64,000 nt of DNA from Protula sp. h YS-2021 (lineage: Eukaryota > Annelida > Polychaeta > Sabellida > Serpulidae): positions 12,597,543 through 12,661,542 of the forward strand of contig OX457032.1 in NCBI GenBank assembly GCA_949752745.1. The letters run 5' to 3'. Position 1 is the first letter of the stretch; the number at the start of each line of letters is the position of its first letter. Below are positions 55,152 through 64,000 of this stretch, piece by piece. The translations under genes and the position numbers were made by a program. The notes under the pieces are model-generated. The model ran no database searches and was not told where the DNA came from. It saw only the letters and a list, made by a program, of their open reading frames with translations.

Positions 55152-56640
55152 TTTATTCATGTATTTATCGGTCTATGTTCGGATCCGTTGTTTAATTAGT
55201 TATTTAGCTAGCTCTTTACCATCTCGTCTGTTGAAGCACGCTGGAATTGGTCATCGCTTTGCGTAAGCTGGGACTTTCTCCTCCGACAAACTTGCACAAC
55301 GTGACTATCACTTTTGGCAACCATACCAAGCTTATTAATAGATTCACTAGATCTCGGACATTCTTGTTTCCGTCGATCGACGGAAATCAGTCGATTTTGA
55401 GCAGCAATTTGTGGTCCTGGAGAGCAACTGCAATAAGTTTTTTTCACTTTGGGGCTGGGGGTTCGGTACTTGAAGATACTGTTGTGGTGATTTTAAGTTG
55501 TCAAGTGTAAATTTTTAGCGCTTGCGCCTTCGGCGATCGCGAATTAATACACATCGATTCTTGCTATGCTTTTGCTGTGGTTGTCTTGCTGTGCTGAAAA
55601 TATCGCAAATTTCCCGATATTCGATGCACGAAAGCTCCTTAATAAAAAAAACCCATCGGGCTTATTTGCACGCATATAGTGTATTCAAATAAGCCCCCTG
55701 TTCATTCAGTTCCCCCTACTTTACACACGATTTTTCGTTCTCGGTCAGCCTGATAGAAATATCTATGGGTTATTTTGTTCTGAGCGCGTTTTAACCTGTG
55801 TTTGGTTAAAGACAAGAAACAAAACAGAGAACATTTATGTCAAAAAGTGGTTTTATTTTGTTATTTCATTTTTTTTTGGTCAAGTTGCTGGTAAGAAATC
55901 ATTACCACCAGACAGAATCCGTCGCTGGGCCACGCTACTCTTCCATTTTCACTTTAATTATCCAAGATATTGGGATATTGATAGAAATGCGTAATTTCTT
56001 ACCTTTTTATATAGAAAAGGTTGTTGATTCATTGTAACACTTCTCTGATTTTGTAATCCTAATCCCATTTCTTAGGATTAGCAGGATTTAAGATTAAATG
56101 CTTAATCCCTTCCACCGCGGCATTTTTTTTCAACTTATATGGGTCAAAGTTCAACTTATATGGGTCAAATGTGGTGTGTACTTTCTGTTCTTACACTCTC
56201 TGTTCTAATATTTTCGCAAATATTTCTTTACACAAGCCCGTGCAAACAAGCCCCACCTACCCCTTTGGGGATTACAACCCCGCATAAGAATTATATAGAG
56301 AAGGGGGCTTTAAACTGAGGGGGCTTTTTTCATGTAACACCGACTCAAGATTTTTCGTCTATTTCGACGAGCTCGAGAACAATCACTGTTTAACATAAAA
56401 GTAACATTTAACAATCGACTTTAATAGTTCTCTCAGCTGCAGGAGCAGTTAACGGAATTGGGTAATTAACAGCACAGTTAACTTGTGAAAGCGTAACTTC
56501 TGGTAGCTTTAAGTTCAATGAGTTATTTTAAGTATCTGTGGTTTTACTTAAATTGTACTTTTTTAAACACAGATGTGAATATGTATCTGTATAGATGTTC
56601 AATGTTTTGTAGCTCATGTTTAGACAGAACCATTTGTGGT
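55152..56640. other. Unrecognised stretch
   Basis: Weak echoes of the duplicated block (gattcactagatctcggacattc near 55342; gcgccttcggcgatcg near 55524). No ORF of credible composition, no RNA gene and no element termini seen. Confidence 0.4.
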
Positions 56641-56648
56641 TGACCAAC

Positions 56649-56693
56649 ATGTCGAGTAACCGAAAGCCTCACCACGGTGGGGGCAGCGAGGGG
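56649..56693 (+). other. Possible small first coding exon
   Basis: ATG TCG AGT AAC ... GAG GGG (15 codons, MSSNRKPHHGGGSEG) is followed directly by GTATGT, a usable splice donor. No partner exon is identified nearby, so this is only a candidate. Confidence 0.15.
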
Positions 56694-56964
56694 GTATGTA
56701 GGCTTTTTTAATTTGTACACCGTGTTTTGTTTTTTCGGCAGTTCTTCGTCCAGCTGGTTCAGTCACATCAGTGTAGTGCATCCGTCACAACTGTCTACTG
56801 CTTTTGCCAATTGTCGGTTGATCGTTTTCAATTTTTCATGAATGTTCCCCAGATTCTTCTCCCTTGAATACGGTTTCTTTTTTGGCGATTACACCGTGCT
56901 CCTTCGCCCACAATGCCACCATTCTTTCAAATGCTGCATCGCTACAGGTATCGCTGCAATCACG

Positions 56965-57432
56965 ACTCCTGAACATGGTAAGTTGTTGCGAGTCGCTGCA
57001 AACACGACCCATGAATACAGCGAGTCACTGCAAGCATACCCTGTGAACACAGCGAGTCGTGGCAAACACGACCCGTGATCACTAAGTCGATGCAGGCACG
57101 ACCCGTGCACACAGAGGTCGATGTAGACCCGCCTCGTGAACAGAGAGTAGCTACAAACACGACTTGTGGGCACAGCGAGTCGTTGCAAACAGGACTCTTG
57201 ATCACAGTATACCGTTGCAAAGACGATTAATGAACACTGTGAGTCGCTGCAAACACGATCCGTGCACACTGCATCTCGATGCAGACACGAGTCACGAACA
57301 CAGCAAGTCGCTGTGAGTACAGCGAGACGCCCCAAACACGTGAACACAGGGAGCCGTGGCAAACACAACCCGTGATCACAGCGAGTCGTTGCAGACACGA
57401 CTGAAAACAACAACAAGTCGCTGCAGAAACCG
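56965..57432. repeat. ~32-bp minisatellite
   Basis: About 14 diverged units of gcgagtcgctgcaaacacgacccgtgaacaca. The 189-codon minus-strand ORF across it is made of this repeat and I do not call it a gene. Confidence 0.8.
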
Positions 57433-58070
57433 TCCTGTTTTCTACATGTTACTGTCACGGATCATACCCAACACGGCGTAATAAAGTGCAAGGGAACACA
57501 GCCTCATGCAGACCTTGTACCACATTTGATCGAACTCTCACCATGTTGTTGTTGCGATGACCAGTCGCAGTGCCGAGCTGCCGTACCGGATATAGGTATG
57601 ACGCCGCTGTGCCGATCACATGATCGATTCCTCACCGAGTCAGTTGTGGTCAGAAGAATCTACACACTCTCCACCGCAAAAAGCGACATAACAGCAAATG
57701 CTGGCGTGTTTAATCACAGAAAGAGTATGCAACTCTCCAAAGAGAATCACCGCAGCATCGAGGTAATGGAGGCCAAAACCTCCTGAGTCCGTGCAAAATA
57801 ATAATATCCAAAACTATGCATTTACCTTGATTTTTCGATCCGCCATTTTAACCAACTTTTTACCGGAGAAGAATCTCCTGTTATTCAGATCGCGATATGT
57901 TGAGAATGGTTCGATCACATGACAGGAACTTCACCGACGCTGATTGGTCAGTTGGTTGACAGGCATTATAAACATAGCAACAGGGCACCTAGTAAATATA
58001 CCCATATGGTGCTTTAGGTTCCATAGAATTTTTTTATTTTTATGAATCGCGATAACCAATGCTCAACACA
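57433..58070. other. Unrecognised, possibly promoter-like stretch
   Basis: Higher GC than its surroundings, with a CGCCATTTT word (about 57842) and ATTGGTCAG (CCAAT-type, about 57940). No exon or repeat recognised. Confidence 0.3.
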
Positions 58071-58074
58071 TTGG

Positions 58075-58960
58075 AAAACCCTACAGTGATGGCTTCGTAG
58101 TCCACAGGCCGATATATTGGAAATTAAAATGATAAATTCAAATAGAAATCAACGAAAAAGCCAAAACCCTTCAAGTTTAACATTAATCAACATGTTCGCA
58201 TTTCATTATATGTGTATTTCACAGGGATTACATATAAAATGGACTTGTATCATGTCAGATTTCTTAGACGAAAATATTGATGGTCATTTCTATGAAGAAT
58301 TACAAGCTGTTAAAAAAGATGTTCAAAGAAATTTAACAGTTGAGTTAAGGAATCTGATATTCAAGCGCAAAAAGCATTTTGTTTACATGTCTGGCTTCTG
58401 GGCAATAGGTAGTGGGAAAACGTCTCTTATGAAAGCACTCATTGAACAAAAAGTCATTGAAACATCTCCTAATAATATTTTATGGCGCTATGCTGCAGAT
58501 CAGACTTTGTGCAAAAGCATGAAAGGAGTGTCATTTCATCAATGCATTGCAGAGTAACAGAATAACTTACTCATTAACAATGATCTCATGACGCATGAAC
58601 GCATGACCAGATTGTTTAGTGTTGGGCGTAGCCATAAAAATCTAAGCATTATTTTCATCGTGCACAATCTGTTTCACAAAGTAAAGTAAATGCGTAATTT
58701 TAGTTTAAATACACATTACATTATTCTTTTTAAAATTCCAAGAGACAGTCAACAGTGGATTTATGGAACAATTGCAAGAATTACCCTTCCATTATTAGCT
58801 CATTTATTAAAATGGTCGAAGTGTTTGGTTGTCCCCTCTTGTTCCATTTCCATAGATGCCAAATGTGCCAATTGCTTTTATAAATCTAGGTTTCTATTCC
58901 ACGGAAATAAAATGCAGATTTAGACAAACTTGTTGAAGATGTTACATTTATATAAATAGG
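58075..58960 (+). pseudogene. Relic of a second Polinton (integrase end and ATPase)
   Basis: Homologous to about 36140-37500 of the intact element. In order: the integrase C-terminal piece (DFLDENIDGHFYEE); a deletion removing the chromodomain; the ATPase with Walker A altered before the lysine (AIGSGKTSL), then ILWRYAADQ, MTRLFSVG, IFIVHNLFH and ILFKIPRDSQQ, with stops at 58555-58557 and 58687-58689; and then, directly joined, the hydrophobic tail of the 37175-type gene (GTIARITLPLLAHLLK). Sequence is clearly diverged from the 30-48 kb element, so it is an older insertion. No termini seen. Confidence 0.8.
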
Positions 58961-59627
58961 TCATAATGGAGAGATTAATGCAGCATACAACATTTTTTTA
59001 AAGAAATCCCCAAGTTTCAATGAGAAGATTAAGTAAGCTAGATATATTACCGCGTATTGATTGCATGAAATGTGACATTGTGTGTTCATTGTACACGCGC
59101 AATGAAACGTCTTGTCTAATTTTGCATTTCATGCATCATAACCATGTTATCTTAAACTGTGTTTTAGTTCTTATACTGAAGAAAGATTAAACATGGGTCA
59201 TTGAGGAAAAAATTGTGCGAATATACTGAATTATATACCAACCTGTTAATGGTCATTTCCTTACCATATATTGATATAATATTTGGAGCAGCATATTTGT
59301 TTGAAACAAACCACAAACAAAAAGGGGGTGATTACGAGAGACAGCGTTCATATTAGCACACTTATAGGTTTGACAACCATATCTTTTGAAACAGGTACCC
59401 AATGCAACCTAAACTGAACATATTGAAGTGATCAAAAAATTTAAAGCCTTTGCGTAGTCAGAATAACATTCCATTATATTTCGGGAGAATTGTTTACTGC
59501 CTGCTCTCTTGCGAATAGTTTGATCGCATATGTAAACAAACAGCGAAAGCTCAGCAAAAAAGTGTAGGAGGATTTCATTCAAAGTTTACCCCTTAGATGA
59601 ATCTACAGTAGCTGTGAAAGGAGCAAG
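58961..59627. other. Upstream region of the VIT-domain gene
   Basis: A/T-rich, without TATA box or repeat I recognise. The 5' leader of the gene presumably lies in its last 50-150 bp. Confidence 0.4.
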
Positions 59628-62600
59628 ATGTCAGTTTACGGGCTTGTTGACGATTCAAAAAAGAGAGGTGAGTTGGCAACTCTCGCAAACGGTTTGGTGT
59701 GTTTTGTTTGACCTGCCTGCTTAGTCAGCCTTAGCTCCGAGTAGCTCTGACTTGTATAACATCGTATATATCTCTGTCAGGTGCCTGGAAACTTTTTAGC
59801 GCACCGCTTCTTGGAGCTAAGTCAGCCTTACGAGTAGTCCCAGGTGACTCCCACTTCCAGAGAGTCTGGGTAGAAGAATGGTGATGGACTAGGGTCAATC
59901 GGGACTAAGTCAGCCTACGAGCTGGTACTCGTTAGTACTTGTAGCTCCGAGTAAGTTATTCCTTAAATTATTTCGTCTGTCTGTCTCTCTTTCTGTCAGA
60001 GCTACGAAGCCTTTCACTGTTCCTCTAAGAGAGGTCAACTATGCCCTGAATCACCAATCCTGCATAACGGTCCCTATTCTTGCGGACACCTTCATGCAAC
60101 GCATTGTGGGTAACTGAGGGCATAATGAGCGATATTTGGAGTTAATCGCACTGTTTTATACCAGTAAAAATTCTTCGATATTTAGGTTAAGTGATAAAAT
60201 TTTCTAAACGGTAAAAACTATTTAAAGAACTAACTTCCTGGACAAGTCTAGGCCAAAATGTATGCAAGCGGCCCAGAACAAGAAAAAATACCGTTATATT
60301 TGGTATAAAAGAGTGAGAAAATATGCTTTTTGCCCTGATGCAGGCACTGGCACTTTTTGATCACGTGATGAAAATGTTAATTCTCATTGGTGGATGTAAG
60401 GTTGTGACGTGAACTTGTGCTCAAGAATAAGCCAATTCGTACTTTCAGATATCTTTTCGATGGAGGTTTCATTTCAATTGCATTTTTTTGTGGTATATAT
60501 TATAAATAAGGGGAAAACATCAGAATTCGAATTTTCTTTCAATACATACACTTTCGAATTTAAAAACCTTTCATATGATCTTTTAGAAACGATTTTACAT
60601 AATATTCAACCCCTTTAATAACCAACATGTGAAAACTTTTCTAGTAAAATGGAATTTTGTAGATTTTTTGCCAGTTTTTTCTTTAATTTCTTTATATCTT
60701 TATCCAGACTGAATTCAGTCGAAACGCAAAATCTTTTTGGCAAAACTCTATGTACGATTCCGCTTATTATCCAGATATTTGCTAAAAGTTCTTGCACAGT
60801 ATACGAGTACCCGTTTTGCAAATCAGGGCAGTTGTTAGTGGGCTGCTTATCTTTTATTTCTTCGTTAAAGTACAGAAAAGTAAGCTTCCGCACTCCTCTG
60901 TCAAAATGTTTTTTTAAGTTCCGGGCTTAAAGTGTCATATTGACCAAAGTCAGGCGACCAGAAATTTAAATACAGCGACTATTGATTATGCGAAATATGT
61001 ACTCAAACTATTGATAGATGTAGAATTAGGCATAAATTTATTCTGTACACTCACAACATTTAACCTTTAATTTCTTCCATGCTTTTTGAAATGTTAGCTC
61101 AGAAGTTTTCGGTTAATAATTTCAAAGACTAGTGTTTTCAGGTAATAAACCCTGTATATAAACAAATGTCAGTTATTTTAGTTATTTCCAAGAATTGTCG
61201 TTTTTCTGTGTTCCGTTCTTTTAATTAAAGCGGGACACAAGTTGTATATAATTCTCTTATACTTTGACGGCCTTTAGCATGTGCCAATAAAGACTTGTGG
61301 ATCGTTGAATCTCGCACAAAATAGCCACAGAGGTGTCTCAAAGCGAGGGCAGTTGACGGTATATTGTTATATAGCGAGGCTTCGATGTGATACCCGTTCC
61401 CCCAGTAGCAAGCCGCTTCTATGAGCTGACTCGTCAGCCTGTAATCCGCGTATATATACATATATACATACGCATATGTTCATAAACTATATGGCGATAT
61501 ATTCAGTCAGTGTGAGCTACTTATACATGAGATACTCTTACATGCACAGTATCCTCTCCAGCTTATTTAAAAAAAAACAACATACTAGCTTATATTTTTA
61601 ATGTAAGCTGGTTTTTATAATTGTCTTCAACAAAATTTTTATAGCGTTATTGAAATTATGAAATATATTGTGTAATATGTCATTTATTATATTTTCTACA
61701 AAAAATTCTATAAACTACACCCAAACCATTTTTTCTGCCGCTTAATGAACATCAAATTCCCTGTTTGGGTTTCTTTCCCAAGGTTGTATTGTCTCTACTG
61801 CAATTCAGGAAGAAACTATCGTAAGAGTTCTAATTTTTTTTCAATATACGCATTTAAAAAGTAAGCCATCGTGTGAATTTTTGAAGATTGTTTTACATTT
61901 TATTCTGACTCTTTTATAGCCTACTTGTGAATTAGTTTTTACACGTCCGTATACATTTAGTCCAACATGACACGGTCGAAACTTCCAAGACGTTTCGGCA
62001 GATCTGTAAGAGCGCATTCACTCATTGCTACCCCTGCCGTTAAGACTTCCCGAAATTTTCTTTTGATTCGAAAGATTCGAAAGGGAATAACTTTGCAGTG
62101 TGTATTTTCAAATATAATGGACTTGTCAATAATTCATTACAAAAATGGTATTTTATTATCTCGCAAAACGTTATTTTGAGGTACCAATTCCATGTGCGTG
62201 ATTATTTACAGTTCCCTTGAAGCGAATAGATGTTAAAGCACTCATTCAGGGCTTCATCGCCAGTGTGGAGACAAAGCTTGTGTATGAAAACAGCAGCGAA
62301 AACCCAATTGAGGCAACATTCACTTTTCCCATCGACGACAACAGTGCTGTGTACAAGTTTGAAGTATTGATAGGTGGAAAGCTCATTGTAGGCGAATGTC
62401 AAGATAAGAACCAGGTAATACATGCTGTGGGGTGTGGAGAATACGAACTTCAAGGTTTGTAAATTTGCTAATTATGTCTCCCCGACCAAAGGGAGACATA
62501 AGGTGTTTGTCCGTTCTGTGTGTGTGTGGATGTGCGTCCCTGTCTGTTGTGAGCAAAATGTTGTGTGCAAGATATCCAGAGAACGAAAAGTCGAATAGAC

Positions 62601-63832
62601 TTCAAACTTGGTCGGGTTATACCTTGGTTAGGTCGACCGGTTCAACTAACTTTTGACCCGTGTTGCAGTATTAGGGCAGGCGTATGACGCCATTGCGTAA
62701 AAATCTTGTGATATTTCTCAGCCACTGAACGTTGTGAGAAAGTTCAAACTTGGTGGGATTGTTGCTTGGTAGGCCCGAAAGATTCTGTCAAATTTTGTCG
62801 TAAGTAGAGCGAACCAGTGCGGCGTATGGCATCATCACGTAAAAATGAATATATTTTGAACAAGATCTCATGTGCAAAATATCTCGATAACGGAAAGTCA
62901 TGTCGACTTCAAATTGCATGTAGGTATTCCTTGGGTCAGTTGGACGTCAACACGTTACATATGTGTATATTGTGAACAAGATCTTGTGTGTGAAATTTCT
63001 CGTTAACGGTTAGTCGAGTCGACGTCAAATTTTATATGGATAGTCCTTGGCTCAGTCGGACAGTTCTTTTAACTTTGCGTTGCGGTTTCCCGGTATCAAT
63101 TTTGGTATCTAGTTCACACGATAATGATGCCAATCCCAACAAAAATTCGAAGTGGCCACCAGAATCTGTGATCAATTTTTCCAGGGTGAAGCTAGTGAAG
63201 TTCAGTGTATTTCACGTCTCATCAGTGAAACTCAGTGCAAGTATAATTTTCTGCTGGAACTGAATTTTAATCGGAAATTGATGTTTGGGAACTTAACAAA
63301 AAAGAACGTATATTTTATGTGAATGACCCAAAATTTACATTTCCCCCAGCCGTCTGTTGTGATGGATATATGGTTCATTAGCAACATGAAATGAGACAGT
63401 TTTATACCTTTCCTCTGGGAACCCTTCTATTAAAGGGAATTGAACAGAATTAAAATTTGTTGCAGGCGAGACAGACGTACAACGATGCCATAGCAGCAGG
63501 TAAGACCTATAATATTTTCCTTGCACTCAAAGCTACTTTGCTGCTGAAAAGTAGCAAGTCACAAAAAAATGTTGATAAAATCTAGGAAAAATATTCAAAA
63601 TGCAGTATATATTCAGCTGTGAAATGTTCATCTGTTTTATGCAAAGGTGACTCGGCGTTTCTGATGGAAGAGAAGGGGGACAGTGGTGATATATTTGAAT
63701 GTACTGTGGGCAATTTACCAGCGAAAACCGAAGCCACTGTGACCTTCACGTATGTGACGCAATGTCATGTGACCGGAAATATGGTTGAGTTTGTTTATCC
63801 CTGTGTGTTAGCTCCGCGATACACTCCTGACG
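59628..63832 (+). CDS. VIT-domain (VWA5-type) protein, 5' part; four exons, continues beyond window
   Basis: Exons: 59628-59667 (ATG; MSVYGLVDDSKKR plus one base, donor GTGAGT), 62212-62414 (acceptor TTTACAG, donor GTAATA), 63466-63499 (acceptor TTGCAG, donor GTAAGA) and 63647-63832 (acceptor GCAAAG, donor GTAATT). Phases agree across all three introns (1, 0, 1). The joined product shows the vault/inter-alpha-trypsin (VIT) domain: PLKRIDVKALIQGF, NPIEATFTFPIDDNSAVYKF, ARQTYNDAIAA, GDIFECTVGNLPAKTEATV, YVTQCHVTGN and LAPRYTPD. In VWA5A/PARP4-like proteins this domain precedes a von Willebrand A domain, which would lie past 64000. Exact host function unknown. This is the only clear host gene in the window. 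Confidence 0.88.
59668..62211 (+). other. Intron 1 of the VIT-domain gene
   Basis: 2.5 kb, without exon or element I can support. Near 59690-59950 a short motif (ctaagtcagcct...cgag) occurs three times. The ORFs at 60409-60930 and 61225-61461 have A/T-rich composition and match no family I recognise. Confidence 0.6.
62415..63465 (+). other. Intron 2 of the VIT-domain gene, with dispersed repeat
   Basis: From about 62475 it carries atgtctccccgacc...gggagacata and the gatatccagagaacg...ttcaaacttggt series, the same dispersed repeat family as 18228-18460 and 26740-26970. A second, degraded copy of the ttcaaattt...ccttgg segment follows at about 62880-63070. Confidence 0.65.
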
Positions 63833-64000
63833 GTAATTTCATCTTCAGTGTTGCTTAATGAAATTTTATGAGATACTTAGTTCATCTGTAGAATTAATTC
63901 ATTAAGTTAATGTGAAAAAGGTTCTCCCGATACAATTAACATCTCGAAAATCTGTTCAGGGTTTAATTGTAAGAATGCACTGAAAAGTTCAGTACGCAAC

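Noticed and set aside
56889..57458. 189-codon minus-strand ORF
   Set aside because: Consists almost wholly of the ~32-bp minisatellite; frames stay open by repetition and there is no independent evidence of coding.

Overview
The window is invertebrate animal nuclear DNA, repeat-rich and gene-poor. A gastropod or other mollusc is my best guess. This rests on repeat families I associate with molluscs (GGGAGACATAT-type and 'gtaagaggcgacta'-type dispersed repeats), on intron-containing metazoan gene structure, and on a Polinton/Maverick element. The species cannot be named from sequence alone.

Layout. (1) 1-11198: about nine tandem units of roughly 1.2-1.4 kb. Each carries two short exon-like cassettes behind strong splice-acceptor sequences, but no supportable complete gene. 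(2) 11199-13120: a minus-strand Ty1/copia remnant (LTR, initiator-Met tRNA primer-binding site, broken gag-protease). (3) 13121-30643: two diverged ~150-bp satellite families, a tRNA-derived SINE, a large segmental duplication (15718-21062 versus 24361-28392) and several small non-autonomous DNA elements. (4) 30650-48027: a 17.4-kb Polinton with a perfect 6-bp target duplication (gtgggg). (5) 48034-59600: more satellite, a pogo-like element, a 51-bp minisatellite with a 14-unit higher-order period, a strong hairpin, another minisatellite and the relic of a second Polinton. (6) 59628-end: the 5' part of a host gene with a VIT domain (VWA5-type), of which four coding exons are visible.

The Polinton is the centre of interest. 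Left to right it holds: a TIR with a cysteine-rich gene, an accessory block of small genes (including a NADAR-domain protein), integrase with chromodomain, packaging ATPase, two small conserved proteins, a putative lipid-anchored micro-protein, penton-type minor capsid, a basic pVI/pX-like protein, major capsid, adenovirus-type protease, then convergently a four-gene cluster of PC4-like (ssDNA-binding fold) proteins and protein-primed DNA polymerase B. This is a complete virus-like gene set: replication (PolB, PC4-like), integration (INT), packaging (ATPase) and virion assembly and maturation (MCP, mCP, PRO). Yet this copy carries at least seven ORF-breaking lesions despite a perfect target duplication and nearly identical TIR segments.

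The observations I rate highest are the NADAR gene, the PC4-like paralogue family, the arrays of fused ETS/CRE sites in the TIRs, the predicted myristoyl/palmitoyl micro-protein, and the exon-cassette array in the first 11 kb.
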